A DNA stretch of 64,000 nt from Clostridium_AD sp964467165 (GCA_964467165.1 CAYXOL010000003.1:62001-126000), one strand, 5' to 3'. Counted from the stretch's first letter, positions 1 through 9,330 are shown. Made by a program: numbers and translations. Notes: generated from the sequence alone by a model not told the origin.

Positions 1-475
1 TGGTGTTTATTTCTCTGATATTTTGTATATCACTATTAATTCCATTTGCAACTTTTAATATAGATGCAGTTGCATTTGATAAGTCCGCAGACATTTTAGT
101 TACTCTAAGACTATTTTCTAAATTTTTACCATAAGATATTGCACCTATGATTTTACCCTGCTCATCCTTTAATGGAATTGCAACTACTCTAATGCTCATA
201 TCATTATAGTTGTCAACTGTGAAGGCTTTTATTTTGCCACTTTCCATAACATCTCTCAGTGCTTCACCCTTTGGAATCGCATTGCCCACTTCAGAATAGG
301 CAGGCATATTTTCACTTGGTGCGAACTTAACAAATCGCTCCTTATCTGTTAATGTAAATGAAATTTCATCCTCGAATAATTCAGGTAATTGATCTAATAT
401 TTCTTCGAAACTACTTATTATTCTGTGCCTATCACTTGTATTTTCAGTTTCTTTTGATAATATTTTATTGATCAC
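1..475 (-). CDS. Methyl-accepting chemotaxis-like protein, 5' part only
   Basis: Open reading frame that enters the window from the left and starts at a GTG at 473-475. AGGGGGA lies about six bases upstream, in the reverse complement of 481-490. The visible 158 residues form a soluble sensor-like module with no N-terminal membrane helix. They then run into a helix (around residues 125-158, with a KMSADLSNATASI segment) like the start of the coiled-coil signalling part of cytosolic chemoreceptors. The layout of sensor domain then helical signalling region is that of soluble clostridial methyl-accepting chemotaxis proteins. The signalling hairpin tip lies outside the window, so this is an inference from the N-terminal part. 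The truncation is caused by the window edge, not by mutation. Confidence 0.6.
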   Translation of the reverse strand, partial: MINKILSKETENTSDRHRIISSFEEILDQLPELFEDEISFTLTDKERFVKFAPSENMPAYSEVGNAIPKGEALRDVMESGKIKAFTVDNYNDMSIRVVAIPLKDEQGKIIGAISYGKNLENSLRVTKMSADLSNATASILKVANGINSDIQNIREINT

Positions 476-543
476 TTTTTTCCCCCTAGGTATTTCAATT
501 TAATTCCCTTTTCCATATATAACTCCCTGTTAATTTTAGTATA

Positions 544-573
544 ATAATACCATATTATAAAAGTATTTAGCAA
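544..573 (-). promoter_or_regulatory. Probable sigma-A promoter of the chemoreceptor-like gene
   Basis: On the minus strand TTGCTA (568-573) is followed after 18 bases by TATTAT (544-549). The GTG start is about 70 bases further on. Match to consensus by eye only. Confidence 0.4.
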
Positions 574-650
574 TTTTTTTTGCATTTATACAATTATTTT
601 TCAAGAAACCCTATTAATAGTATATGAATACAGTATTTGTATTGCTAAAA

Positions 651-1403
651 TTAAAACCACTCACTTACATCTTTTAATATTTTAAAATTAGTTAAATCAT
701 AATGAAGTGGAGTTACCGTAACATAACCCTCCTTAAGATATAAGGTATCAGAGTCATCCTCATGAATATCTTTTAGTTCGCCTTTAATCTCATACTGAGT
801 TTCATTATTTTCTCCAACAGTTCCAATATAGCAATTATTATACAATCGACTTCCAATTTTACATACTTTAATTCCCTTTATCTCATTCTCGCTTAACATT
901 GGAATATTTACATTTAATACAATATCATTTTTAATGTTATTGTCTTTTGCTGTAATCAATATTTCCCCAGCATATTTTGAAGCCATTTCGTAATTTTCAA
1001 CATTTTTATTGATTTGCATAGAAATCGCCATAGATGGTACTTTATAAATAGCTGCTTCAATAGCAGCAGAAACTGTACCAGAATATAGAACATCCGTACC
1101 TAAATTTAACCCTCTATTAATCCCTGATACTACCATATCTACTTTACCATCAATCAGCTTATTAATTGCGATTTTTACACAATCTGCTGGTGTTCCATCT
1201 ACGCTAAAGGCTTTTGATTCTAATCCTTCTAACTGGACTTCTTTTACAATAAGTGGTCTTGAAAGCGTTATTGAATGCCCGCAGGCACTTCTCTCATTAT
1301 CTGGTGCTACGATAATTACTTCATGATTTTTTTCCAGTTCTTTTGCTAGAGCGTATATACCTTTTGCGTTTATACCATCATCATTTGTCAATAATAATCT
1401 CAT
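651..1403 (-). CDS. surE: 5'/3'-nucleotidase SurE
   Basis: 250 residues, the normal SurE length. It begins MRLLLTNDDG, the family N-terminus with the metal-binding Asp8 and Asp9. Ser39 (in NERSACG) and Asn96 (in SGINRG) fit the other two metal ligands. SurE proteins are cytoplasmic metal-dependent phosphatases acting on nucleoside 5'- or 3'-monophosphates. The ATG is preceded by GGAGGGATAGAA, a clear ribosome binding site. The gene stands alone: 175 bases separate its stop from the chemoreceptor-like gene and about 270 bases separate its start from lpd. Confidence 0.95.
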   Translation of the reverse strand: MRLLLTNDDGINAKGIYALAKELEKNHEVIIVAPDNERSACGHSITLSRPLIVKEVQLEGLESKAFSVDGTPADCVKIAINKLIDGKVDMVVSGINRGLNLGTDVLYSGTVSAAIEAAIYKVPSMAISMQINKNVENYEMASKYAGEILITAKDNNIKNDIVLNVNIPMLSENEIKGIKVCKIGSRLYNNCYIGTVGENNETQYEIKGELKDIHEDDSDTLYLKEGYVTVTPLHYDLTNFKILKDVSEWF

Positions 1404-1630
1404 TTCTATCCCTCCATTTAATTCCCAATTATTAATTTTATTTTTATAATTTAAAACTATTCAAATAATATGTACTAAAATAGTTTCGCTAATTTTTAAT
1501 AATACAATAATTATTAATTCTATCTTATATTATATATATAATAACAATAGATATCTATGGGAAAATACAATTCTTATTTATATAATAATTAGGCCATTAG
1601 TTGTTAACCGCCCCACTATTTACCCACTTA

Positions 1631-1670
1631 CAAAAAAAAAATTGACAGATAAACTGTCAATTTTTTTGTA
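1631..1670 (-). terminator. Bidirectional terminator after lpd
   Basis: Stem TTGACAG/CTGTCAA (1642-1648 and 1654-1660) with a five-base loop and A/T runs on both sides. On the minus strand it ends the gcv-lpd operon just after the lpd stop codon. Confidence 0.8.
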
Positions 1671-1676
1671 TTTCTT

Positions 1677-3077
1677 TTATCTCTTTTTAGTAGGCACTGT
1701 ATGAATAGATTCACCGTTTAAGCCTAATATAGCCTCTTCAAAAGCTTCAGATAAAGTTGGATGAGCATGTATCATGCTAGTGATGTTATCTACCTTCATA
1801 TTATTGTTTATGGCCATAGTTCCTTCATGAATTAAATCTGATGCATGGGGTCCCATTATATGAACTCCAAGAATTGTATTGTCAAGTGATGCTATAACCT
1901 TTATTAATCCCTCGCCTTCACCTAGTGCCAATGCTTTACCATTAGCCCCAAATAAAAACTTACTTGTTTTATACTCTATGCCACTTTCTTTAGCTTCATT
2001 TTCTGTTATACCTACATTTGCGATTTCTGGAAATACAAAAATGCAACTTGGGATTATCTCTCTAGAATTTAACGTCGCAAATCCCATAATTTTTTCTGCT
2101 ACTTTTTTACCTTGGTGTGATGCCGCATGTGCAAGCATACTTTTTCCATTCACATCGCCAATAGCATATATTTGTGGGATGTTGGTTTCATAATTTTCAT
2201 CTACCACAATAGCCTTCCTATTAAGCAATACACCTAAATTTTCAATATTAAGTCCCTCAGTCATAGGTGTTCGTCCGACGGATACCAGTACCTTGTCTGC
2301 AGTAAACACTACTTCTCCACTTTTACCTTCTGCAGTTACAATTAGTTCTTCATTATTCTTTTCAATACTAATTACCTTTGTATTGGTATTTATACCCATA
2401 CCTTTTCTTTTAAGTGAAACACTAAGCCTCTTTGTTAAATCAGTATCCACCAGGGCAAGAATACTTGGCAAAAACTCTATCACAGTTACCTTTGATCCTA
2501 ATGCATTGAATATCCCGGCAAATTCCATGCCTATAACCCCACCACCTATAATGGCTAAATTATTAGGCACTTCTTTAAATCCCAGTATACTTTCACTAGT
2601 AAACACTCCTGGTAGATTTATGCCCGGTATATTAGGCATTGATGGAGTAGACCCCGTTGCTATAATAATATTTTCCGATGTTATTTCTCTTAATTCTCCA
2701 TTCTTAAGTAAAACAGAAACTGTATTTCTATCTTTTAAAGACGCCGTTCCTAAAATTACTTCAATGTTATTAGCCTTTAATAATTGCTCTACCCCACTTA
2801 CCAACTGATTAACTATTTTGTCTTTTCTATTTTGAATTTCTTCTATACTAACAGTATATTTGTCAATTTTTATTCCAAATTCTGTAATATTTTTTAAAGT
2901 ATTTAAAATTTCCGCATTTCTATATAGTACCTTTGTAGGAATGCAGCCTCTATTTAAACAGGTGCCACCAAACTCAGCTTTTTCTATAATACAAACCTTG
3001 GCACCAAGTTGAGCTGCTCTAATAGCTGCAACATACCCCCCTGGCCCACCCCCAATTACAATTATATCCTTTTCCAT
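1677..3077 (-). CDS. lpdA: Dihydrolipoyl dehydrogenase (glycine cleavage L-protein)
   Basis: 466-residue FAD-dependent disulfide oxidoreductase. FAD motif GGGPGG is at residues 9-14, the redox pair Cys40/Cys45 is in GGTCLNRGCIPTK, a second NAD-binding glycine motif (GGGVIG) is near 175, and the C-terminal HAHPTLSEAFEEA carries the catalytic His-Glu pair. It reoxidises dihydrolipoyl-GcvH with NAD+. I chose the ATG at 3077 because AGGAGG (3085-3090) sits seven bases upstream; the GTG at 3080 would leave only four. It is the last gene of the gcv operon, 26 bases after gcvPB, and no pyruvate dehydrogenase E1/E2 genes are present. Its main job is therefore probably glycine cleavage. Confidence 0.93.
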   Translation of the reverse strand: MEKDIIVIGGGPGGYVAAIRAAQLGAKVCIIEKAEFGGTCLNRGCIPTKVLYRNAEILNTLKNITEFGIKIDKYTVSIEEIQNRKDKIVNQLVSGVEQLLKANNIEVILGTASLKDRNTVSVLLKNGELREITSENIIIATGSTPSMPNIPGINLPGVFTSESILGFKEVPNNLAIIGGGVIGMEFAGIFNALGSKVTVIEFLPSILALVDTDLTKRLSVSLKRKGMGINTNTKVISIEKNNEELIVTAEGKSGEVVFTADKVLVSVGRTPMTEGLNIENLGVLLNRKAIVVDENYETNIPQIYAIGDVNGKSMLAHAASHQGKKVAEKIMGFATLNSREIIPSCIFVFPEIANVGITENEAKESGIEYKTSKFLFGANGKALALGEGEGLIKVIASLDNTILGVHIMGPHASDLIHEGTMAINNNMKVDNITSMIHAHPTLSEAFEEAILGLNGESIHTVPTKKR

Positions 3078-3102
3078 CACTGCCCCTCCTTCTGAAATGT
3101 CG

Positions 3103-4563
3103 TTAAATTGGTTTAATATATTTTAAAACTGGATACCTGGCAGCACGAACTTCATCAAGCCTTCTAACAACAGTATTATATGGAGCATTCTTTAATAACT
3201 CTGGGTTTTCTTTTGCTTCCTTTGATATACTTATCATAGCTTCAATAAAAGCATCCATAGTTTCAAGACTTTCTGTTTCCGTGGGTTCTATCATAATTGC
3301 ATTATCTACAATTAGAGGAAAATATATGGTAGGTGGATGATATCCATAATCTAAAAGTCTCTTAGCAATGTCTAAGGTAGTTACTTCACTTAGTCCCTTT
3401 TCTAACCCGCCTAAAACAAATTCATGCTTGCATACTTTATCAATTGGTAAATAATAATAGTCTTCCAGTTTGCTTTTCATATAATTCGCATTAAGCACTG
3501 CCATTTCACTTGCCTTTTTCAATCCCTCAGCGCCCATTGAGAGTATATAAGTATATGCACGAACAAGCACTCCGAAATTACCGTAAAAACTCTTTATCTT
3601 TCCAATAGATAGTGGTTTATCGTAATTAAGAGTAAACTTTTCTCCATTTTTTTCTATTATTGGCACAGGTAGATATGGTATAAGTGCACTTTTAACTCCT
3701 ACTGGTCCACTTCCTGGACCACCACCACCATGAGGTGTTGAAAATGTTTTATGAAGGTTCATGTGAACCACATCAAAGCCCATATCTCCAGGCCTTGCCA
3801 TGCCCATAATGGCATTTAAATTTGCTCCATCATAATATACAAGCCCACCAGCTTCATGCACTAGTTTTGATATTTCTTTGATATTCTCATCAAAGAGTCC
3901 CAAGGTGTTTGGATTTGTGAGCATTAGACCTGCTACTTCTTCATTTAATGCAGATCTCAAACTATCTAAATCTACGTTTCCTTTTTCATCAGATTTAATT
4001 TCAACAATATCAAAGCCTGCTACATTAGCACTAGCTGGATTGGTACCATGAGCTGAATCTGGTACTATAATCTTATTCCTTTTAAAATCTCCAGCATTTT
4101 CATGAAAATCTTTTATAATCATAAGTCCTGTAAGCTCTCCATGAGCACCTGCTGCAGGTTGAAGTGAAACCTGATCCATGCCACAAATTTCAGCTAATTT
4201 TCCACTAAGATCATACATTAATTGTAATGAACCTTGCACTGTTTTCTCACTTTGATAAGGATGAATCCCTGTAAATGAAGAAATTGAAGCCATATCTTCA
4301 TTAACTTTAGGATTATACTTCATGGTACAAGAACCAAGTGGATAAAATCCTGTATCTACCCCATAATTTTTATTAGACAATAGAGTAAAATGCCTTATAA
4401 CATCTACTTCACTTACTTCAGGAAGGTTTATATCTTTTTTACTTAGTAAATGCTGTGGTATCATTTCTCTAATATCTATACTCTCAACATCACAAACAGG
4501 CAATTTATAACCTTGTCTTCCTTGTTTTGAGATCTCAAATATTAATTTATTATACTCTTTCAT
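3103..4563 (-). CDS. gcvPB: Glycine dehydrogenase (decarboxylating) subunit 2
   Basis: 486 residues, the C-terminal half of the P-protein in organisms with a split enzyme. The pyridoxal-phosphate lysine is Lys272 in the conserved NLHKTFSTPHGGGGPG segment. With GcvPA it decarboxylates glycine and passes the aminomethyl group to the lipoyl arm of GcvH. The start codon overlaps the gcvPA stop by four bases (ATGA type), so the two subunits are probably translationally coupled. Confidence 0.96.
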   Translation of the reverse strand: MKEYNKLIFEISKQGRQGYKLPVCDVESIDIREMIPQHLLSKKDINLPEVSEVDVIRHFTLLSNKNYGVDTGFYPLGSCTMKYNPKVNEDMASISSFTGIHPYQSEKTVQGSLQLMYDLSGKLAEICGMDQVSLQPAAGAHGELTGLMIIKDFHENAGDFKRNKIIVPDSAHGTNPASANVAGFDIVEIKSDEKGNVDLDSLRSALNEEVAGLMLTNPNTLGLFDENIKEISKLVHEAGGLVYYDGANLNAIMGMARPGDMGFDVVHMNLHKTFSTPHGGGGPGSGPVGVKSALIPYLPVPIIEKNGEKFTLNYDKPLSIGKIKSFYGNFGVLVRAYTYILSMGAEGLKKASEMAVLNANYMKSKLEDYYYLPIDKVCKHEFVLGGLEKGLSEVTTLDIAKRLLDYGYHPPTIYFPLIVDNAIMIEPTETESLETMDAFIEAMISISKEAKENPELLKNAPYNTVVRRLDEVRAARYPVLKYIKPI

Positions 4564-5903
4564 TTTATACCCTCCATTGCAGCTATTAGCCCATTAATTT
4601 CAGATTTTGTCCTTTTTTCTGTTACGCAGAGTAGTAGAGCATTTTTATGATCCGGGTAATTTTTCTCTATATCATATCCACCAAGTATATTACTATCTAA
4701 TAGTCTATCGTTAATAACACAAGCACTTTCCTGTGCCTGAATCACAAATTCCTTAAAAAAAGGTTTATTAAATACCGGCTTGTATTTTTCTAGTTTAATA
4801 ATTTCATTAAAAGCATAATGTGCCTTTTGCATACTTTGATATGCCACTTCTTTTAATCCCTGTTTTCCCATAGTTGTAAGATAAATTGCAGCAATCAATG
4901 CATTTAAAGCTTGATTTGAACATATATTCGAAGTTGCCTTCTCCCGTCTTATATGTTGTTCTCTAGCTTGAAGTGTTAATACAAATGCTCTTTTTCCATC
5001 TACATCCACCGTCTGTCCAACAATTCTTCCTGGTATTTTTCTCATAAGTTTTGTAGTTGTTGCCATAAATCCCAAATACGGCCCGCCAAAATTCATTTGA
5101 TTTCCAAGAGATTGACCTTCCCCTACTACAATATCTGCTTTTATCTCTCCTGGACTTTTTAGTATGGCAAGTGATATAGGATCCACACTCATTATTAGCA
5201 TTGCTTTGTTATCATGAGTAATCTTTTCAACCTCTTCCATATCTTCAATTATTCCAAAGAAATTAGGATTTTGAACTATAACTCCTGCCACGTTACTATC
5301 TACAAGCTCATTTAATTTTATAGTATCAGTAACTCCATCCTTTTCGTCTACCTCTATTAGTTCAATTCCCTTAAATTTTGTATAGGTATTAAGAACTTTT
5401 CTTATTTCAGGGTGCACGGTTTTAGATACGATTATAGTTTTTCGTCTTGTGCTTTCAACAGCCATAATAGCCCCCTCAGCGCAAGCTGTAGCTCCATCAT
5501 ACATAGATGCATTTGCCACATCTAGTCCAGTTAAATCGCATATTAATGTTTGATATTCAAATATAGCCTGAAGAGTACCTTGGCTTATCTCCGGTTGATA
5601 AGGAGTATATGCTGTGTAAAATTCTGATCTTGAAATTAAATGTTTTATTATAGAAGGTATATAATGATCATAAACCCCAGCGCCTAAAAAGCAAACTAAC
5701 TCCTCTGTACTTTTATTTTTACTCCAAAGAGTTTTCATGTGCTTTTGCACTTCCAGTTCTGACATGGATTGGTTTATATCTAACTCTCGATTTAATCTCA
5801 CATCCTCAGGTATATCTGAAAATAGTTCCTGCACTGACTCTACACCGATGGATTTTAACATTATCTTTTCATCTTCTATGGTATTAGATATATAAGGAAA
5901 CAT
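4560..5903 (-). CDS. gcvPA: Glycine dehydrogenase (decarboxylating) subunit 1
   Basis: 447 residues, the N-terminal half of the split P-protein. It has the usual start MFPYIS and the family segments YTPYQPEISQGTLQ and NFGGPYLGF. The open frame extends nine codons further to 5930, but MFPYIS at 5903 is the family N-terminus. It has GGAG seven bases upstream and begins right after the gcvH stop. It forms the alpha-beta P-protein with the next gene. Confidence 0.95.
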   Translation of the reverse strand: MFPYISNTIEDEKIMLKSIGVESVQELFSDIPEDVRLNRELDINQSMSELEVQKHMKTLWSKNKSTEELVCFLGAGVYDHYIPSIIKHLISRSEFYTAYTPYQPEISQGTLQAIFEYQTLICDLTGLDVANASMYDGATACAEGAIMAVESTRRKTIIVSKTVHPEIRKVLNTYTKFKGIELIEVDEKDGVTDTIKLNELVDSNVAGVIVQNPNFFGIIEDMEEVEKITHDNKAMLIMSVDPISLAILKSPGEIKADIVVGEGQSLGNQMNFGGPYLGFMATTTKLMRKIPGRIVGQTVDVDGKRAFVLTLQAREQHIRREKATSNICSNQALNALIAAIYLTTMGKQGLKEVAYQSMQKAHYAFNEIIKLEKYKPVFNKPFFKEFVIQAQESACVINDRLLDSNILGGYDIEKNYPDHKNALLLCVTEKRTKSEINGLIAAMEGIK

Positions 5904-5904
5904 A

Positions 5905-6288
5905 TTATTTCTCCTTACTGCAATATTCATTATATTGCTCTTCGTTCATAAGTTCATCTATTTCTTCCATATTATTGATTTCTATAAGCATCATCCAATT
6001 TTCATAGCAGTCATCATTTACTAATACTGGATTATCCACTATAGCCTCATTAATCTCTATTACCCTTCCGCTGATTGGAATAATCATATCAGAAGCTGCT
6101 TTAACTGATTCAATGACCCCAAAAGTATCACCAATAGTAAAGTCTGCATCTATTTCAGGTAGTTCCACAAAAACAATATCCCCAAGCGCATGCTGTGCAA
6201 AGTCAGTAATTCCTACATAGGCCTTATTTCCGTCCATTTTTACCCATTCATGGTCATTACTATAAAATAATTCTTTTAGTGTTTTCAT
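5905..6288 (-). CDS. gcvH: Glycine cleavage system H protein
   Basis: 127 residues, full length. The lipoyl-carrying Lys63 lies in the standard IESVKAASD loop. The protein shuttles the aminomethyl group between the P, T and L proteins. The start has AGGGGG upstream. It needs lipoylation, and a lipoate ligase gene (lplA, from 7897) lies divergently next to the operon promoter. Confidence 0.96.
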   Translation of the reverse strand: MKTLKELFYSNDHEWVKMDGNKAYVGITDFAQHALGDIVFVELPEIDADFTIGDTFGVIESVKAASDMIIPISGRVIEINEAIVDNPVLVNDDCYENWMMLIEINNMEEIDELMNEEQYNEYCSKEK

Positions 6289-6307
6289 TTTTATATCCCC
6301 CTTATTT

Positions 6308-7417
6308 TTATTTATTATAATTCTTCTTATAGAATTTTTTACTCACTACTTCAGCTTTCAATGATTTATCCCTAATTAAAATTTCTATTTCTGTGCCTAA
6401 TTCACAATATTTAGCATCAATTAGTGCAAGACCTATATTCTTCTTTAATGTAGGAGACAAATATCCAGTTGTTACCACACCTATTTTTTCTCCTAGCATA
6501 TGAACTTCATATCCGTGCCTTGGAATACCTCTTTCCTTCATCTCAAAACCTACTAATTTCCGCTTAAGACCTTCTTCCTTTTGTTTAACTAGTGCTTCTT
6601 TCCCGATAAAGTTTGGCTTCTGAAGTTTCACAAAAAAACCAAGTCCCGCCTCAAGTGGTGTAATATCCTGTGATATTTCATTTCCGTAAAGCGGCAGACA
6701 AGCTTCAAATCTTAATGTATCCCTGCAACCAAGACCACAGGGCAGAAGTCCATCTTCCCGGCCTACTTTTAGTAGCTTATGCCATAATTTTTCTATATTT
6801 TCATTAGAAGTATATATTTCAAATCCATCCTCACCGGTATATCCAGTTCTTGAAATAAGACATTTTATACCGTCTACAATCACATCTCTTTTACAATAGA
6901 AAAACTTAATTTCATCTAAATTTGCATCAGTTATTTTTTGAAGTATCATTTGAGTCTTTGGTCCTTGAATTGCAACTTCTGCCACAACATCTGAGATGTT
7001 AGTAATTTCTACATTATACGATTGTTTATTATCCAGCATCCACTGAACGTCTTTCTCTATATTCCCCGCATTTATAACAAGATAAAAATGATCATCTGAG
7101 AATTTATATACTAAAAGATCATCAACTATTCCTCCATTTGTATAGCACATAAAAGTATATAGTATTTGATTGTCTTTAAGTACCTCTACATCATTTGCAA
7201 CTAAATTCTGCACAAATTCAAAGGCCTCTGTCCCTTTAATATCTACTTCTCCCATATGTGACACATCAAAAATCCCAGCATCACACCTTACAGCTTCATG
7301 TTCAGAAATTATACCCCCGTATTGTACGGGCATTGCCCATCCACCAAATTCAATTATTTTTCCACCGTATTGACTATGAGCGTTGTATAAAGGCGTTTTT
7401 TTTAAATTATCCAACAT
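6308..7417 (-). CDS. gcvT: Aminomethyltransferase (glycine cleavage T protein)
   Basis: 370 residues. It transfers the methylene group from aminomethyl-GcvH to tetrahydrofolate and releases ammonia. Family features seen are the N-terminal LKKTPLYNAH, the FDVSHMGE motif, the SRTGYTGEDGFEIY segment and the C-terminal domain with KKNIGLALI. The frame is open to 7480, but the extra 21 residues are encoded inside the leader terminator and do not match the family. The start MLDNLKK at 7417 has AAGGGGGAAGG directly upstream. It is the first gene of the operon, behind the glycine riboswitch. Confidence 0.96.
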   Translation of the reverse strand: MLDNLKKTPLYNAHSQYGGKIIEFGGWAMPVQYGGIISEHEAVRCDAGIFDVSHMGEVDIKGTEAFEFVQNLVANDVEVLKDNQILYTFMCYTNGGIVDDLLVYKFSDDHFYLVINAGNIEKDVQWMLDNKQSYNVEITNISDVVAEVAIQGPKTQMILQKITDANLDEIKFFYCKRDVIVDGIKCLISRTGYTGEDGFEIYTSNENIEKLWHKLLKVGREDGLLPCGLGCRDTLRFEACLPLYGNEISQDITPLEAGLGFFVKLQKPNFIGKEALVKQKEEGLKRKLVGFEMKERGIPRHGYEVHMLGEKIGVVTTGYLSPTLKKNIGLALIDAKYCELGTEIEILIRDKSLKAEVVSKKFYKKNYNK

Positions 7418-7449
7418 CCTTCCCCCTTCTATTTTGTAGAATATATAAA

Positions 7450-7509
7450 TAAAAATACAAAAACAGAGATGCAATGACATAGGTATAGCCTGGTGTCATT
7501 GCATCTCTG
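7450..7509 (-). terminator. Riboswitch-controlled intrinsic terminator before gcvT
   Basis: Perfect 16-bp stem (7464-7479 with 7494-7509) and a T-rich tract read on the minus strand at 7450-7463. The 5' arm begins with CAGAG, which is also the 3' strand of the P1 helix of the second glycine aptamer. Aptamer and terminator are thus mutually exclusive. Confidence 0.85.
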
Positions 7510-7680
7510 TATATTTACCTGAGAGTTTCTACTTTACTAGTATTTCTCCTACGGCGCCACTAATTGGACTTTCCAGAGTTTCATCAAATATCGATATTTT
7601 TGCCTGAAAGCTTCTATAAGAAATTGACTATCTCTTATATTTCTCCTTCGGCTATCCCTAAATAGATATCTCCCGATATT
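7505..7680 (-). ncRNA. Tandem glycine riboswitch, gcv operon leader
   Basis: Read on the minus strand there are two glycine aptamers in a row. The first shows CGGGAGATAT, GCCGAAGGAGAAA and TTTCAGGCAAAA, closed by AATATC/GATATT. The second shows ACTCTGGAAAGT, GGCGCCGTAGGAGAAAT and AACTCTCAGGTAAA, closed by CTCTG (7574-7578) with CAGAG (7505-7509). These are the conserved blocks of the glycine riboswitch family. Because the second P1 shares bases with the terminator arm, glycine binding should block termination, making an ON switch that induces glycine breakdown when glycine is abundant. Confidence 0.93.
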
Positions 7681-7725
7681 ATCATCTGCTTGCTATATAA
7701 TTGTATATTATGATCTATTAATTCA

Positions 7726-7754
7726 ATTGTACTATACTAATCAAACGTTTTCAA
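7726..7754 (-). promoter_or_regulatory. Promoter of the gcv operon
   Basis: Minus strand TTGAAA (7749-7754), 17-base spacer, TACAAT (7726-7731). It lies about 45 bases before the first aptamer, the expected position for a riboswitch leader. Confidence 0.65.
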
Positions 7755-7896
7755 TATATTATTTAAAAATATAAATTTTCTTTAAAATGACTTTTTTTCT
7801 ATTTCATATTTCATTATAATAACTTTTGAGCTATAATTCAATTGGATAAATATTAGTTCATAATGCTCAATAATTTTAATACAAGGGGGAAATTTT

Positions 7897-8877
7897 ATGA
7901 TTTATATAAATAACACAAATACTAATCCCTATTTTAATATGGCTGTTGAAGAGTATATCTTAAAGGAATTTAATGAGGATTGCTTTATGCTCTGGCGAAA
8001 CAATCCTTGTATAATCGTTGGAAAAAACCAAAATACTCTATCGGAAATTAATTTGGAATATGTAAAAATAAATAATATCCCTGTGGTAAGAAGATTATCA
8101 GGAGGAGGGACTGTTTTTCACGATTTAGGCAATTTGAATTTTACTTTTATCAAAAATAACAGTGAAGAAAATTTTAATAATTTCAGAAAATTTACTACGC
8201 CTATTTTAAATGTTTTAAATTCACTTAATATTAATGCAGAATTTAGCGGAAGAAATGACCTAACCATTGAAGGTAAAAAATTCTCAGGCAATGCACAATA
8301 TAATTACAAAAATAGAGTTCTTCACCATGGAACCTTGCTTTTTTCATCAAATATCACGGATTTATCAAAAGCCCTACAATCTAAACCACTAAAATTTCAA
8401 GACAAGAGTATTAAATCTGTATTAAGTAGGGTAACAAACATAAGCTCTCACTTAAAACAGCCTCTATCAATTTTGGAATTTGAAGCTTTGATTAAGAACT
8501 ATATTATTGCAGAAAACAGTTCAGATTCCTTGTATGACTTTACAGACTTAGATTTAGCTAATATTAATAAGCTTGCTTTTGAAAAATATTCTACTTGGGA
8601 ATGGAATTTTGGCCATTCTCCAAAATATAATTTCATAAATGAAAAAAAGTTTCCCTTTGGCACAATTGAATTCAATATGCAAGTGCAACATGGAATAATA
8701 AAAGCTGTCTCAATCTATGGTGATTTCTTTAGCAAACTTGATATCTCAGACATAGAAGCTAAGCTTATAGGTATAAATCATGTAGAATCTGAAGTTAAAA
8801 AGGTCCTTTCAACCTTTACGATTTCTGAATATTTTTCAAATGCCGTTGTTGACGATGTTTTAAGTTGTATGTTCTAA
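7897..8877 (+). CDS. lplA: Lipoate-protein ligase
   Basis: 326 residues with the LplA fold. The lipoyl-binding loop RRLSGGGTVFHD is at residues 65-76, the catalytic lysine is Lys127 in KKFSGNAQ, and HHGTLL follows at 142. The C-terminal accessory domain (from about 250) is present, so this should be a complete ATP-dependent ligase rather than an LplJ-like stub. AAGGGGGAAA precedes the ATG. It is divergent from the gcv operon, and GcvH is the only lipoyl-domain protein encoded in the window. GcvH is therefore its most likely substrate. Confidence 0.93.
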   Translation: MIYINNTNTNPYFNMAVEEYILKEFNEDCFMLWRNNPCIIVGKNQNTLSEINLEYVKINNIPVVRRLSGGGTVFHDLGNLNFTFIKNNSEENFNNFRKFTTPILNVLNSLNINAEFSGRNDLTIEGKKFSGNAQYNYKNRVLHHGTLLFSSNITDLSKALQSKPLKFQDKSIKSVLSRVTNISSHLKQPLSILEFEALIKNYIIAENSSDSLYDFTDLDLANINKLAFEKYSTWEWNFGHSPKYNFINEKKFPFGTIEFNMQVQHGIIKAVSIYGDFFSKLDISDIEAKLIGINHVESEVKKVLSTFTISEYFSNAVVDDVLSCMF

Positions 8878-8968
8878 AGTATCAGCATACATATTTTACA
8901 TATTTAAACTTTAATTCCAATAAAGCGTCTATTTTCTTTTTAAAGTATTATATGTATAAAGAATCTTA

Positions 8969-8997
8969 TTGACTAAATTTAATTTTCCTATTAAAAT
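8969..8997 (+). promoter_or_regulatory. Promoter of the permease leader
   Basis: TTGACT (8969-8974), 17 bases, TAAAAT (8992-8997), about 40 bases before the first aptamer of the riboswitch at 9036. No other signal was seen between the lplA stop and this site. Confidence 0.5.
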
Positions 8998-9035
8998 AAT
9001 ATAGAATTAATAAAATATATATTTATGGATGATAA

Positions 9036-9220
9036 TTATTGGAGATATCCCCATTGGATAACCGTAGAAGAAAAAAATAAATCTATGCTTATGATTTATT
9101 TTGAAACTTTCAGGTAACATACAATAATTTGACATGACCCTGGAGAGACTACTTAAATGTGGCATCAACGGAGCAACTTAGATAATTATCTAGGGAAACT
9201 TTCAGATAAAAGGACAGGGA
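9036..9220 (+). ncRNA. Second tandem glycine riboswitch, before an amino-acid permease
   Basis: Two aptamers. The first is rather degenerate: closing stem TTATTG/CAATAA, then TTGGAGATATCC, an ATAACCGTAGAAG block, a P3 stem AAATAAATC/GATTTATTT and AAACTTTCAGGTAA. The second is a good match: ACCCTGGAGAGACT, CATCAACGGAGCAA, AAACTTTCAGATAAAAGGAC, with P1 CCCTG/CAGGG. The order and conserved blocks are those of known tandem glycine riboswitches. The 3' strand of the last P1 (9215-9219) is part of the following terminator arm, as in the gcv leader. Confidence 0.85.
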
Positions 9221-9270
9221 ATGAAACGGCAGTTTTTTTGTTGCCTTTTTATTCCCTGTCTTTATATATT
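9213..9270 (+). terminator. Riboswitch-controlled terminator before the permease
   Basis: Outer stem GACAGGGAAT/ATTCCCTGTC (9213-9222 and 9251-9260), inner GGCA/TGCC, then a T-rich tail. The 5' arm overlaps P1 of the second glycine aptamer, so ligand binding should prevent termination. Confidence 0.8.
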
Positions 9271-9330
9271 TCATATGACTTTTTAACTTTTTTATTACTC
9301 TAATGCATACAAAAGAAAGGATGATTTATT

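Noticed and set aside
2293..2808. 171-codon open frame opposite lpd
   Set aside because: It lies fully inside lpd on the other strand, has no ribosome binding site and no family-like sequence. It is a shadow of the real gene.
7418..7480. Longer gcvT start in the leader
   Set aside because: These codons lie within the riboswitch terminator and the family N-terminus begins at 7417.
9036..9260. T-box leader before the permease
   Set aside because: No T-box sequence (TGGNACCGCG) is present, while the conserved blocks of two glycine aptamers are.
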